Shown here piece after piece: positions 52,548 to 62,639 of a stretch of 64,000 nucleotides of DNA. The DNA lies in the NCBI RefSeq assembly GCF_041080835.1, contig NZ_CP129683.1, positions 1,488,001-1,552,000 of the forward strand, in the 5' to 3' direction. Numbering within the stretch: the stretch's first letter is position 1; the number at the start of each line of letters is the position of its first letter. The notes under the pieces are model-generated. The model was given only the letters and a program-made list of their open reading frames with translations, was not told where the DNA came from and made no database searches. This DNA comes from Bifidobacterium sp. WK012_4_13 (GTDB lineage Bacteria; Actinomycetota; Actinomycetes; Actinomycetales; Bifidobacteriaceae). A program made the translations under genes and the position numbers.

Positions 52548-53509
52548 GGCGCGCGACCGAAGCAAGCTCCCGAAGCAAGAAGACGAATACCTTACGCAGC
52601 CTGTTCGGAACCCCGCAGCGGCAACGACCAGGGCTTCTCAGCCATTGGTATGCCTGGCCTGCAGTGATCGTCGGATTGATATTCACTCTCGGTCCCATAG
52701 GTGTGATCATCGCCTTCTCATTCATGAGCAGACCCGAATCCGGCGGTGGCGTCGTATTCAAATTCTCGACAGACGCATACGAGTCGCTGCTCTTCAGCCG
52801 CGATTTCAGCAATGTGGTCTCCTTTGACTGGCGATACGTTCAAGTTCTGGGAACATCGTTATGGCAGGCGTTGCTCACTACTGCCGTATGCATCGCGCTA
52901 TCATTCCCCATCGCCCTATGGATGTCGCTCAAGAAGCCACGCGTTCAGCAAATGCTCGTACTTGCCGTCACGATACCGTTCTGGACCAATGAACTGGTAA
53001 GGACCTATGCGTGGATGCTGATTCTCAATCAGAATGGTCCAATCAATGGTCTTCTCAGACTTCTTGGATTTGGCAGCCAGCAGCTGCTCTATACGCAATC
53101 AGCCTCGGTCATCGGCCTTATATACACATTCCTGCCCTTTGCAATACTTCCCATGTATTCCACGATGTCAGGATTCGACTTCCGTTTGGTTGAGGCGGCC
53201 TACGATCTCGGAGCCCACAAGCTCACCGTGATGAGACGGATCATTCTGCGCGCCGCCCGTCCAGGCATCATGTCGGGGATTTCACTATGCTTCATCCCCG
53301 CTTTCGGAGCCTATCTCCAGCCGGTGCTGCTTGGTGGGGGCAGGGTCCTGATGGTTGGCAACCTTATCGCCTCGGAATTCTCAGAGGCTCGAAATTGGCC
53401 GCTCGGCGCCTCATTGTCGACAGCGATTCTGGCCATCACGCTTATAGGCATGGCAATCGCCACATACATGGGAGGGCGAGCCTCAAGAAGGGCTGGGATC
53501 ACAATATGA
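52544..53509 (+). CDS. potB: Polyamine-type ABC transporter permease B
   Basis: 321 aa, six helices; BPD_transp_1 EAA motif near EAAYDLGAHKLTVMRRIILRAARPGIMSG. Overlaps potA and potC by 4 bp on either side, so stoichiometric expression is expected. N-terminal ~25 residues are basic. Confidence 0.9.
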   Translation: MRRATEASSRSKKTNTLRSLFGTPQRQRPGLLSHWYAWPAVIVGLIFTLGPIGVIIAFSFMSRPESGGGVVFKFSTDAYESLLFSRDFSNVVSFDWRYVQVLGTSLWQALLTTAVCIALSFPIALWMSLKKPRVQQMLVLAVTIPFWTNELVRTYAWMLILNQNGPINGLLRLLGFGSQQLLYTQSASVIGLIYTFLPFAILPMYSTMSGFDFRLVEAAYDLGAHKLTVMRRIILRAARPGIMSGISLCFIPAFGAYLQPVLLGGGRVLMVGNLIASEFSEARNWPLGASLSTAILAITLIGMAIATYMGGRASRRAGITI

Positions 53510-54468
53510 AAGAAACCTCAGATACGAGCAGCCACAGCGATGTTGAATTCGCAGACCTCATCGCGCGCACCAGAGCACAGCGACTTGCGAATGGAGACGC
53601 TCCGGATTCCATCTCAAACCCTGAATGGCTGTCTGGCAAACAGCCTGGCCGGCCTCTGAGCACAAAGCGCTCAGGACATAGGCAGGATCCCCTGAAGCGG
53701 TTCCCGATGGTGGCGCTTACCAGCGTGCTTTCGTTGGCGTTCCTGTATGTGCCGATGCTGTTCATCGTCGTCTTTTCATTCAACAAAGGTCAGCAAGCAT
53801 TGCTGTGGCATGGCTTTTCTTTTGAATGGTATGGAAAGGTGTTCTCCGACAACAACATTCTCAGCGCGACGGTCACATCGCTCGAGGTCGCCTTCATAGC
53901 GACGGCATGCTCCAGCATCATAGGCGTCCTGTTCGTGCTGGCCGTCGATCACATGTCGTCGGCCGGATCGGCACTGGCAACGTCGCTCATCAACGTTTCG
54001 CTGATCATTCCAGAGGTCGTTCTGGGCGTCTCGACCATGTCCCTGATTCGACTGATGGGACTCACACCTGGATTCCTTCCGCTGGTTCTCGCGCACACGA
54101 CATTCTGCATACCGTTCGTCGTCATGCCAATTCGTTCACGCCTGACAACGCTCGACCGCTCTTGCTTCGAGGCTGCAGAGGACCTTGGTGCATCGACGTT
54201 TCAGACAGTGCGGAGAATCACGCTCCCGCTGCTCACACCGGCAATCATTTCGGGAGCCCTGATGGCATTTGTCGTGTCAATGGACGACTTCATGATTTCC
54301 AATTTCCTTACATCGGCAGGAACAACCACACTGCCAATCTATATCTTCTCTCTGATTCGCAAGGGAGTGAATCCGAGCGTCAACGTGGTCGCCACGCTGC
54401 TGCTGCTGCTCGCGATCATCGTCACGATCGCGTCGACGCTGCTCACCCGTTCGCAGAACCGCAAATGA
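53506..54468 (+). CDS. potC: Polyamine-type ABC transporter permease C
   Basis: 320 aa. EAA motif in FEAAEDLGASTFQTVRRITLPLLTPAIISG. A hydrophilic N-terminal extension of about 65 residues precedes the first helix, unusual for PotC. Start ATG 53506 overlaps the potB stop (ATGA). Confidence 0.9.
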   Translation: MKETSDTSSHSDVEFADLIARTRAQRLANGDAPDSISNPEWLSGKQPGRPLSTKRSGHRQDPLKRFPMVALTSVLSLAFLYVPMLFIVVFSFNKGQQALLWHGFSFEWYGKVFSDNNILSATVTSLEVAFIATACSSIIGVLFVLAVDHMSSAGSALATSLINVSLIIPEVVLGVSTMSLIRLMGLTPGFLPLVLAHTTFCIPFVVMPIRSRLTTLDRSCFEAAEDLGASTFQTVRRITLPLLTPAIISGALMAFVVSMDDFMISNFLTSAGTTTLPIYIFSLIRKGVNPSVNVVATLLLLLAIIVTIASTLLTRSQNRK

Positions 54469-54494
54469 CATTGCTACGAGACAAGGGGTAGGTC

Positions 54495-55658
54495 ATGAAA
54501 TCTCACACTCGGCAACAAACCTTCGCTCGATTGGCGAAGCACGCAGCGAATTTCGCCGCGGCACTCATATCTGCGACCATGGTGATTTCGCTTGGGGCGT
54601 GCAGTGGAGGAATCAGCGACAGCATCGCACCTTCCGGCGGTGCCGCAGACAAGGCAGTCACATGGTCGCAGGCCGCCCGCGGAGGCACCCTGCACATATA
54701 CACCTGGGCGGACTATGTGACTCCAGAAGTTCAGAAGGCCTATGAGAAGGCGACCGGCACCAAGCTCACCATCGACACCTTTGACAGCAACGAAGCCCTT
54801 GAAGCCAAGCTTCAATCAAGTGGCGGAGCCGGGTACGACATCGTCATGCCAAGCGACTACATGGTGAAGCAGCTGATAACCGACGGACTGCTCCAGAAAG
54901 TCGACATTGCAAGTCTGCCCAATGCAAAGAACATCAAGACCTCGCTGAGAAAGCCATATTACGATCCCAAGGATCAGTATTCGATTCCATACATCATTGG
55001 ATATACCGGCTTCGTGTATGACTCGACGGTTCTGTCAAGCGCCCAGGCGCCAAAGACATGGAAGCAATTCTTCAATCCACCAGCGGCCGCGGGCAAGGTA
55101 CAGATCCTGAACGATCAGGTGGAGATAGTCAACGCGGCATTGAGAGCCGTGGGAGCCGAGCAGTGCTCAACAAGGAATACCGATTACCAAAAGGCCGATA
55201 CGCTCCTCGCCTCCTTCAAAAGCAAGGTCGGAGTCATGAGCTCGGATGGCGTTGCGGACCGGCTGGCATCCGGAGAGGAAAAGCTGGGAATGTCTTGGAG
55301 CTTCGATGCGTATCAGGCCATGGAAAGCAATGCGAATCTACGGTTCGTCTATCCAACGGACGGAACGAGCATGTATGTCGACACCGCCGCCATCGTGCGC
55401 GGCTCCCAGCATGTGGGGCAGGCACTTACCTTCCTCAATTACATGTTGAACGTCAAGAACAAGCAGGCGGTCGAGGAAAGCGGGGGTTCAGGGAGCGTCC
55501 TGACTGGCGGCGATGCCCTTCTTCCTGAGGCGATGCGCAAGATCAATGCGGTCGTACCCACGGATGCCGAATCGAAAACGCTGGTTCTGGAGCAGCAGTG
55601 TTCGAATACCGTCAATGACTATTACACGAAACTATATGAGAACTTCACACAACAATGA
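54495..55658 (+). CDS. potD: Polyamine-binding lipoprotein (PotD-like)
   Basis: 387 aa. Signal peptide with lipobox SLGAC (Cys36), then the PotD/SpuD fold: LHIYTWADYVTPEVQKAYEKATGTKL, YDIVMPSDYMVKQLI, and SWSFDAYQAM. Members bind putrescine or spermidine through acidic and aromatic residues. AAGGGGTAGGTC precedes the ATG. Completes the potABCD importer. Confidence 0.9.
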   Translation: MKSHTRQQTFARLAKHAANFAAALISATMVISLGACSGGISDSIAPSGGAADKAVTWSQAARGGTLHIYTWADYVTPEVQKAYEKATGTKLTIDTFDSNEALEAKLQSSGGAGYDIVMPSDYMVKQLITDGLLQKVDIASLPNAKNIKTSLRKPYYDPKDQYSIPYIIGYTGFVYDSTVLSSAQAPKTWKQFFNPPAAAGKVQILNDQVEIVNAALRAVGAEQCSTRNTDYQKADTLLASFKSKVGVMSSDGVADRLASGEEKLGMSWSFDAYQAMESNANLRFVYPTDGTSMYVDTAAIVRGSQHVGQALTFLNYMLNVKNKQAVEESGGSGSVLTGGDALLPEAMRKINAVVPTDAESKTLVLEQQCSNTVNDYYTKLYENFTQQ

Positions 55659-55840
55659 TTCGGAAATAAATGTAAAAAATTAATATTAGTGCGAATATAG
55701 TAGTTTTAATATGAAATATCTTGGAAATATATAGCTGCTTAGCTAATATTGCTTATAGAACCGCAGGCCGGGTTTTGAAGGGCAAGTTTCCAACAACAGC
55801 AATCATGCTTACGCAGGCCGGTGGCAGTGAGGAAAACGTC

Positions 55841-57235
55841 ATGTCAACAGTTATTGACAGAACTACCGTTATCAATCCAACAAGGGTTAAGGAACTCACG
55901 GCTAAGGAGAGCGAGCTGCTCAACGGCAAACTCGTGAAGTCGCGAGAGATGTATGACAAGGCTCGCGTTCATCTGAGCAATGGGGTCGCATCTTCGTACC
56001 AGCTCCGCGATCCCTGGCCCATCTATGTTGACCGGGGAGAGGGCTCAAGAATCTTCGACGTTGATGGCAATGAATACTATGATTTCCATAACGGCTTCGG
56101 CGCAATGATACAGGGACATGGCAACCCGGTCATCGGCAAGGCCATCAGCGAAAGATTCCCGAAGGGAACGCACTTCGCCGTGCCGGACGAGGACGACTAC
56201 ATTGTCGCCGGAGAGCTGTCGCAGCGCTTCAACCTGCCAAAATGGCGCTATACCAATTCCGGCTCGGAAGCGACGATGGATGCGATTCGCATTGCACGCG
56301 CCTATACGCACCGCGACTATTTCATGAAGATATTCGGTTCATACCACGGTCATCATGATGCTGTGATGATCTCCATCAGCGAGGATTACGACAAGATCGG
56401 AGATCCGAATCATCTCAAGTCGCTCCCCTACGGTGCCGGAATCCCCAAGGCGACGGTCCCTCTCACAGTGCCCGTTCCATTCAACGATGCCGCAGCTCTG
56501 GAACACAGAATCATAGAGATGGAGCAAGAGGGAAACCCACCTGCCTGCCTGATCATGGAGCCCTGTCTCATGAACATGGGCATCGTGCCACCTGAGCCCG
56601 GATATCTCGAGGCGGTGCGAGACATCACCGCGAAACATGGCATCGTCCTTATCTTTGACGAGGTGAAGACCGGTCTGACCATTGGACCAGGCGGAGCAAC
56701 GCAGCTGTTTGGCGTCACACCCGACATGGTCACCGTTTCGAAGGCCCTGGGCGGAGGTCTTCCCATGGGAGCCATCGGCGGGACCGAAGAGGTCATGAGC
56801 GTCGTCGAGGATGGCGAGGTCTATCAGGTCGGCACATACAGCGGGAACCCTCTGTGCGTCGCTGCGGCCCGCGCCAACCTCGAAAAGGTTCTCACGCCTG
56901 AGGCCTACGCTCATTTTGACGACTTGAACGGTCGGCTCATGGAAGGCTGCACGGATGTCGTCAAGCGCTTCGGCTTCCCCGGATACGCGGTCGGATTCGG
57001 CGCGAAGGGCTGCGTGACATTCTCGCCAAAGAAGGTCGTTGACTACGTCACCTTCCGTGAAGGCCAGCGCAGCGAGCTGAATGAGCTCTGCTGGCTATAT
57101 GCGATGAACCGAGGGGTGTTCATGACACCCGGTCGCGAGGAGGAATGGACGCTTTCCGTATTCCACGACAATGACGCAGTCGATGCATATGTCTCGGCAT
57201 TCGACGAAATGGCCCATGATCTCATGAAGGAATGA
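55841..57235 (+). CDS. Class III aminotransferase of the glutamate-1-semialdehyde aminomutase type
   Basis: 464 aa. PLP Lys in TVSKALGGGLPMG; motifs NSGSEATMDAIRIARAYT, GSYHGHHDAVM, FDEVKTGLT. The sequence resembles GSA-aminomutase-like transaminases that act outside haem synthesis; location beside potABCD suggests it transaminates a polyamine or omega-amino acid. Start ATG 55841 after GAGGAAAACGTC; the upstream ORF extension to 55721 has no ribosome site. Follows potD after 182 bp. Confidence 0.87.
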   Translation: MSTVIDRTTVINPTRVKELTAKESELLNGKLVKSREMYDKARVHLSNGVASSYQLRDPWPIYVDRGEGSRIFDVDGNEYYDFHNGFGAMIQGHGNPVIGKAISERFPKGTHFAVPDEDDYIVAGELSQRFNLPKWRYTNSGSEATMDAIRIARAYTHRDYFMKIFGSYHGHHDAVMISISEDYDKIGDPNHLKSLPYGAGIPKATVPLTVPVPFNDAAALEHRIIEMEQEGNPPACLIMEPCLMNMGIVPPEPGYLEAVRDITAKHGIVLIFDEVKTGLTIGPGGATQLFGVTPDMVTVSKALGGGLPMGAIGGTEEVMSVVEDGEVYQVGTYSGNPLCVAAARANLEKVLTPEAYAHFDDLNGRLMEGCTDVVKRFGFPGYAVGFGAKGCVTFSPKKVVDYVTFREGQRSELNELCWLYAMNRGVFMTPGREEEWTLSVFHDNDAVDAYVSAFDEMAHDLMKE

Positions 57236-57262
57236 TGAGATTCCCTTCTTTAGGAATTCTCG

Positions 57263-57334
57263 GTGCCTGATTGCCAAGCGTGCAGTCAGGCACGTCTCGG
57301 CTGTCAGTGGCATCATCACATGCGAACTGACAGC
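57263..57334. terminator. Two hairpins between convergent genes
   Basis: First: GTGCCTGA (57263-57270) with TCAGGCAC (57286-57293). Second: GCTGTCAGT (57300-57308) with ACTGACAGC (57326-57334). They sit between the aminotransferase (plus) and SDR (minus) stops, a fitting place for bidirectional termination. Confidence 0.55.
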
Positions 57335-57348
57335 CGATTTCCATACCA

Positions 57349-58182
57349 TCATGCGGTGGGCATCGGCACCTTGCCAGACTGCACGGCCGCTATCGCACCG
57401 CCATCGACGAGCAGATCGATTCCGGTGATGAAGCTTGCCTGTGGGCCGACGAGGTAGGTGACCGCATCTGCGATATCGCTCGAAGTCCCCAGGCGACCGG
57501 TTCCCGAATTATCCACCATGGCCTGCATGAATGCGCCGGATGGACTGTCTAGCTCCTGCTGACCCATGCCGGTCGAAATGACACCGGGGCTGACGGCATT
57601 GATCCTCGCACCGCGGGCACCCCATGCGATGCTCGCCGTCTGCACCTGAATCCTGTTTGCCAGCTTGGCAACTCCATATCCGATACCGGAGTTGCCCAAT
57701 GCGGCTTCTGAAAGAAAGTCCAGCTTCAGCAGCTCCTCTCCTCTTGAAACGCGTATTGCATGTTCCTGTTCACGGGTGAATGGACGGGAAAGATAGCTTG
57801 ACATGCTGGACACCACCACACCAGCGGTTCCTGGCCTGACTATCTCGCCAAACTCTTCCAGCGTGTAGGCAACGCCCGCAAGATCGATTGCAAGCACCCG
57901 TTCAAGAGACGCCATGGTCGGCGACACCCCCGCTGTATGCACGAAGGTCGACATGGCCCCGGTTTGCTCGACCATTTCCACCAGCCCATGCACCGATTCC
58001 CTGGATGAGACATCGACCTGCTGCGCAACGACATCAAAGCCATCGGCGCGCATCGAATCGCATGTCCCACGAAGCAGCTCTTCATTGTAATCGGCAAGAA
58101 CCGTCGTTCTGCCCGGTGCGAGACGACGCGCAATCGTTGCGCCCATGCCACCGACACCGACAATCACTACCACGTCACTCAT
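57349..58182 (-). CDS. Short-chain dehydrogenase/reductase
   Basis: 277 aa. Cofactor loop VVIVGVGGMGATIARRL is a variant of TGxxxGxG. Downstream VSSMSSYLS, catalytic Tyr and Lys in GYGVAKLANRIQVQ, and NAVSPGVISTGMG fit classical SDRs; the region between carries an insert of about 25 residues. The reduced substrate is unknown. Stands alone with a GTG or ATG region start at 58182 (ATG). Confidence 0.85.
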   Translation of the reverse strand: MSDVVVIVGVGGMGATIARRLAPGRTTVLADYNEELLRGTCDSMRADGFDVVAQQVDVSSRESVHGLVEMVEQTGAMSTFVHTAGVSPTMASLERVLAIDLAGVAYTLEEFGEIVRPGTAGVVVSSMSSYLSRPFTREQEHAIRVSRGEELLKLDFLSEAALGNSGIGYGVAKLANRIQVQTASIAWGARGARINAVSPGVISTGMGQQELDSPSGAFMQAMVDNSGTGRLGTSSDIADAVTYLVGPQASFITGIDLLVDGGAIAAVQSGKVPMPTA

Positions 58183-58249
58183 GAGAAAACCCCCTTGTTT
58201 AGATCCTGAAGTAACACGCTCATGCTATCAGCATCTTCTGAAAGGAAGC

Positions 58250-58288
58250 CCCTCCTTGGCACCGGCTTCGCGGTCGTTGCAAGGAGGG
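58250..58288 (-). terminator. Terminator after the GH31 gene
   Basis: CCCTCCTTG / CAAGGAGGG, 9-bp perfect stem with a 21-nt loop, 34 bases after the glycosidase stop in the minus direction. Confidence 0.5.
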
Positions 58289-58321
58289 TTTCCCATCACT
58301 GAGGATCCTCGGCCTTGCACA

Positions 58322-60667
58322 TCACATGATCAGCGATGCATATTCGATGACCATCGACCGCAGATCGGGATTGGTGATGGTCTGGGCGTATGTCACCAGG
58401 TTCACCGGAGTGGTCAGGTCATCGTCGACCTTCTTGAGGACCTCGCGCTTCTCCTCGTAAGGCAGCTCAGCCCCCTGTAACAGTCCAAGCAGCTGTCCGC
58501 GCGCCCTTTCGGCCTGTCGTCCGTCTTCGTTGGGCTTGCCCTCGAACTTCTGACCGTCGCCAAGGGTGAACTCATTCCTGTCACCGATCGTGAATCCGTG
58601 CAGCTTGAAGTGCAGCCTTCGCTCTTCGGGTACGATGCCGTCCTCATCTTCAAGGGCTGCGCTGACAGCACCGTCGCGGACACGTATCGTGGTCTTGGCG
58701 ATGCTTCGATTCATATGCTCATACATCACATATTCGTTGTCCTCGTTGCCATACACCTGAATGTCGAGCTCGGTGGGAAGCTCGTCGGCTCGCTGCATCG
58801 GGTCGGTCGCCAGCGGAACGATGGCACCGAGCTTGGCGAAGACCGGCATGTTCTCCAAGCTTCTTCCAAGACGGATCTGCGTCTCGCCGGTCTTGAACTG
58901 CCCATCCAGGTTCGTGCTGGATGCCATCGGCCGGGTGACGCCCTCATGGTCACCCTGATATACCAGATCGGTGAAGATATCCATCCATTTGCCCTCTGGT
59001 AGCCATGCATCCACGAAGCCGACGTTCAGCTGAGGAACCTGTGGTGTGGTGATGGGGGCGACCATCAGCTCGCTGCCGAAGAAATACTGGTTCCTGAAGA
59101 GATAGCTTTCCTCATTGTCCTGATACCGGTAGTACATCGGTTCGATGAGCGCCCTGTCCTTGTCGTGGGTCTCGACGTTGGCGCTGTCGAGATAGGGGAC
59201 AAGACGGTTGCGCAGACGAAGATACGCATTCATGCATTCATGGACGTCGAGGCGATATTTCCATGGTTCCTTGCCAGAGAAGGGATTGTCAGAGCTGTGC
59301 AGACGGTTGATCGGACTGAACACGCCAAGCTGCAGCCAGCGAAGCGACAGGGCGGGATCGAAGCTTCCCCAGATATGACCTCCTATGTCATGGCTCCACC
59401 AGGTGTAGCCGATGTTGGTCGCGGTCACTGTGAAATAAGGCTGGAAGTTCAGCGATGCCCATGTGATGACCGTGTCTCCCGAGAAGCCGACTGGGTAACG
59501 ATGGGAGCCTGGCCCTGCGAAGCGCGAGAGGATGATGCCCTCGCCGTCATGCTCCTTCTGGTTGTCGAGGAAATGATAGTGGTTCAGATTCCACAGCGGT
59601 TCCACCTTGTCCTTGCTGCGGCTTGAACCCTGCTGCCAGTCAAGCCACCAGAAGTCGACGCCCTCCTTCTCCATCGGATGATGCACATCGTCGAAATATG
59701 CCTTGCGGAAGCTGGGATCGTCCATGTCGAAGATGGCTGGCTCCTCCTTCTCGACATCGAGGCCCAGATCCCTGGCAACCGCTGGATATGAATCCTCGAA
59801 GGCTCGGATTCCGCCAGCCGGATGGGTGTTCAGCGAAACATGCCTGTGCTGCCTCTTGAGTTCCTTGAGGAAATCGCGATGGTCCGGGAACAGCTTGGAG
59901 TTCCATGAATATCCGGTCCAGGTGCTTCCGAAGCGGGCCGGCACGTCGTCGGTGCGATGCCAGTCCATATCGATCATCGTGACGCTTATCGGCACGTTCT
60001 CCTTGTCGAATCTGCCCATCAGGTCAAGGTATTCCTGCTGCGTGTACCTGTAGTACCGGCTCCACCAGTTTCCCAGTGCATAGCGCGGAATGATCGGGGT
60101 CTTGCCGCTCAGGCGGTAGTAGTCCGATAGTTCCCTGCGATAGTTGCGACCATAGGCAAAGAAGTACCCGTCCGCCTCTTCTGGATTACGGTGCACGAAA
60201 TGATTGTCTTCGATGGCGAAGGAATCGCTGTCGTCGAGGAATGCGTAGCCGTCGCGACTCATGATGCCATCCTCGATGGGTGTCGAACCATCGACAAGGT
60301 CCAGCGTCGCGTTGGTCCCTCCCAGATTCCCGCTCACATGCTCGCCGAAATACCATATGCTGTCATGCAATGTGTATTGGTATTTCGCATCGATGTGGAG
60401 GTTGCTTGACGCGAACCGACCGCCGTCATAGTAGAGATGGAAGAATTTCGTCTCGATCTCTATCTCATGACCGTTGCGGTTGCGCTCGACCTCGTAATCG
60501 ACAGGCTCGAAGCTCCGGTTGGCGACGAGCTGGGTGCTGCGATCCTCGAACACCCCTGAGGATGCGTATTCCAATCGGATCAATCGATCGGTGATCAGTG
60601 TGAATCTGTAGTTGCTTCCTTGCACTACGTTTCCATCGGCATCGTTGTTGCTGGCAGTCCTGCTCAT
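58322..60667 (-). CDS. Glycoside hydrolase family 31 alpha-glycosidase
   Basis: 781 aa, no signal peptide, so cytoplasmic. GH31 catalytic signature near residue 340: DFWWLDWQQGSS, with the nucleophile Asp; acid/base Asp in SGDTVITW near residue 400; WWSHDIGGH follows. An N-terminal beta-domain and C-terminal beta sandwiches fit the family. Retaining alpha-glucosidase or alpha-xylosidase on imported oligosaccharides. Start ATG 60667 after GAAAGGAGTCATCGTT. The MFS gene begins just upstream (53 bp) and probably supplies the substrate. Confidence 0.92.
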   Translation of the reverse strand: MSRTASNNDADGNVVQGSNYRFTLITDRLIRLEYASSGVFEDRSTQLVANRSFEPVDYEVERNRNGHEIEIETKFFHLYYDGGRFASSNLHIDAKYQYTLHDSIWYFGEHVSGNLGGTNATLDLVDGSTPIEDGIMSRDGYAFLDDSDSFAIEDNHFVHRNPEEADGYFFAYGRNYRRELSDYYRLSGKTPIIPRYALGNWWSRYYRYTQQEYLDLMGRFDKENVPISVTMIDMDWHRTDDVPARFGSTWTGYSWNSKLFPDHRDFLKELKRQHRHVSLNTHPAGGIRAFEDSYPAVARDLGLDVEKEEPAIFDMDDPSFRKAYFDDVHHPMEKEGVDFWWLDWQQGSSRSKDKVEPLWNLNHYHFLDNQKEHDGEGIILSRFAGPGSHRYPVGFSGDTVITWASLNFQPYFTVTATNIGYTWWSHDIGGHIWGSFDPALSLRWLQLGVFSPINRLHSSDNPFSGKEPWKYRLDVHECMNAYLRLRNRLVPYLDSANVETHDKDRALIEPMYYRYQDNEESYLFRNQYFFGSELMVAPITTPQVPQLNVGFVDAWLPEGKWMDIFTDLVYQGDHEGVTRPMASSTNLDGQFKTGETQIRLGRSLENMPVFAKLGAIVPLATDPMQRADELPTELDIQVYGNEDNEYVMYEHMNRSIAKTTIRVRDGAVSAALEDEDGIVPEERRLHFKLHGFTIGDRNEFTLGDGQKFEGKPNEDGRQAERARGQLLGLLQGAELPYEEKREVLKKVDDDLTTPVNLVTYAQTITNPDLRSMVIEYASLIM

Positions 60668-60719
60668 AACGATGACTCCTTTCATTCAATGTGGCTTCTG
60701 ACTGATTTCCCTGGGGTCC

Positions 60720-61958
60720 TCAGAAGCGAACCTTTGTTTTTCTGACGATTACGGCGCTGACGACCGCAAACACTGCAAGGACGATCGCGAAGAAGACAAT
60801 CGGTGCAGTCGCCGTGTCTCCCATGATCTTCTGTGAAAGGGCGATGCCGTACGTCGACAGGAACGAACCGATGTTGCATCCCACGAGAAGCATCGTATTC
60901 GCGCCTGCCTGCGCCTTGGCAGGAACGAGTTGGACGATCATGTTGAAGCCGCAGATCGTCGTCGCCGCACAGAATCCGGCAACGAAGCTGGCAATGATGA
61001 GCATCGCCGGATTGGATGCGAAGTACAGCATCATCAGTCCGACAACATAGAGCATGAGGAACGCAGGCAGCGTGTAGCCGTGCAGCCTGCGGTAGATTCG
61101 TCCGAACGCGACTCCGCCCAGGAAGCCTCCCAATGTGGCGATGGAGACGGCGACGCTGGAACTCTGCGCGCTCATGATGTGCTGGGCAATCGCAATCCGG
61201 GGAATCTGCAGCAGAACGAGGATGTTCACCATGACGATCACGCACACCAGCAGGAACAGAGCTATCGTTCCGGGGGTGAAATAGGTTCTTGCGCTGAGCT
61301 TCCCACGCGCTTCGTTCATTGGCTCCTCGGGCTCGGGCAGTTCAGGTATCACCTTCCAGAACAGAATCGCGATCGGAATCGCAAGAAAATAGATCAGGAA
61401 GGCAACATGCCATCCGAAGGTGAGCAGGAAGCCGACCAACAGCGTCGCAACCGTGGCGCCCACCTGTTCGCAGGCCCCACGATATCCAAGCATCGTGGAT
61501 TCCTCACCATCGTCATAGAAGCGGTTGATGATGGTTATGGCCAATGAATTGAACATGCCCATACCCGCTCCAAGCAGCATCCTGGATATCAGGATCAGCC
61601 AGTAGAGGTTGGATACAAGTGGCCCGATCCCCGATATCGCTATGCAGCATAGACCAAGGATGATTGCCTTCTTGATTCCGATCGCGTGCGAGATGGAGGG
61701 CGACAGCAGCAGGAATATCAGTACGAACACCTGTGGCACGGTCGCCAGCAGATTGATCGATGACTCCGAGGTGACGCCTAGCGTTTTGGCCATGTATGGC
61801 AAGGCCGGTGAGATTGAGGTGCCGGTCACCAGAATGAGCGAGATGCTCAGAATGGTGAACTTGAACAGTATTGACTTTGACTTGGTCTTCAGCGAAGTTG
61901 CAGGGGACATGTCGCCCTTCCTGGGCTGATTGCTCAAAACATCGTTGGATGCTTTCAT
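60720..61958 (-). CDS. MFS transporter (partner of GH31 enzyme)
   Basis: 412 aa, twelve helices. Sequence includes LILVTGTSISPALPYMAKTLG, LLGAGMGMFNSLAITIINRFYDD, MLGYRGACEQVGATVATLLVGFLL, typical of drug:H+ or sugar MFS proteins. Upstream of the GH31 gene by 53 bp in the same direction; a role in uptake of an alpha-glucoside is inferred. Start ATG 61958; an in-frame upstream ATG at 62012 is less likely. Confidence 0.87.
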   Translation of the reverse strand: MKASNDVLSNQPRKGDMSPATSLKTKSKSILFKFTILSISLILVTGTSISPALPYMAKTLGVTSESSINLLATVPQVFVLIFLLLSPSISHAIGIKKAIILGLCCIAISGIGPLVSNLYWLILISRMLLGAGMGMFNSLAITIINRFYDDGEESTMLGYRGACEQVGATVATLLVGFLLTFGWHVAFLIYFLAIPIAILFWKVIPELPEPEEPMNEARGKLSARTYFTPGTIALFLLVCVIVMVNILVLLQIPRIAIAQHIMSAQSSSVAVSIATLGGFLGGVAFGRIYRRLHGYTLPAFLMLYVVGLMMLYFASNPAMLIIASFVAGFCAATTICGFNMIVQLVPAKAQAGANTMLLVGCNIGSFLSTYGIALSQKIMGDTATAPIVFFAIVLAVFAVVSAVIVRKTKVRF

Positions 61959-62639
61959 GGAATGCTCTTTTTTGCTCTGTGTTGCATGAATCGACAGCTG
62001 TGCCGATGTCATGACAAGCCTGTTGTAAGGATCAAACGATCAGAACGAGTCGACGCCGTTGCCGGCGAGTGCTCTGACAATCCATTCCTGGCAGCCGATA
62101 TGAGGCGCATCGAGCTAGCGGTACCTGATTGCCTGCGTAATGAGTCGACGCATGACGAGGGTCGTGCGTGACGTGCCAAGACTGGATGAGGAAGAATCTG
62201 GAAATTGCCTGAGAAAGCTCACGCAAGGCTCCGCATGAAGCCAAGTCCGAACCAGGGGCGGGCATGTCAGTCTGAATCAAGGGGTCCGTGCATCTGCATG
62301 CGAGTCTAAGGTCTGCGAAGGTTCCCAGCAGTGAATGCGGCGTGCTACATGGAAGGGAAACGGCCAACAAGGCGTTCTGTCTGATGGCGCAGCTGAACCG
62401 CGCAAAGAGCACAGTCGTTCATGAAGCCCATCACAGTCATCGTAGCCATCACCACCTTGTCACCTAGTCATTGACGCGATGCTGAGCCGAAGTCTGATTC
62501 AAATGAATCGGCTGCGTATCGTCTGCCATCCATCACAGTCATCGCTTCCGTGCGCCTGCGATGCTCAAACTGTATGACGGCATCATGACAAAGATCACCG
62601 CGACAGATATGAGCCTGGATACGCGGCCACAGGCAGGCG
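61959..62639. other. Intergenic region upstream of MFS/GH31 operon
   Basis: About 680 bp without a convincing gene. A 126-codon minus-strand frame (62032-62412) has a Cys/Arg/Ser-rich random-looking composition. A small palindrome GATTCA-AA-TGAATC lies at 62496-62509, possibly an operator, and CATCACAGTCATCG occurs twice (62428 and 62532). Confidence 0.5.

Noticed and set aside
62032-62412. 126-codon minus-strand frame upstream of the MFS gene
   Set aside because: Cys/Arg/Ser-rich, no recognisable domain, weak start signal; treated as intergenic.
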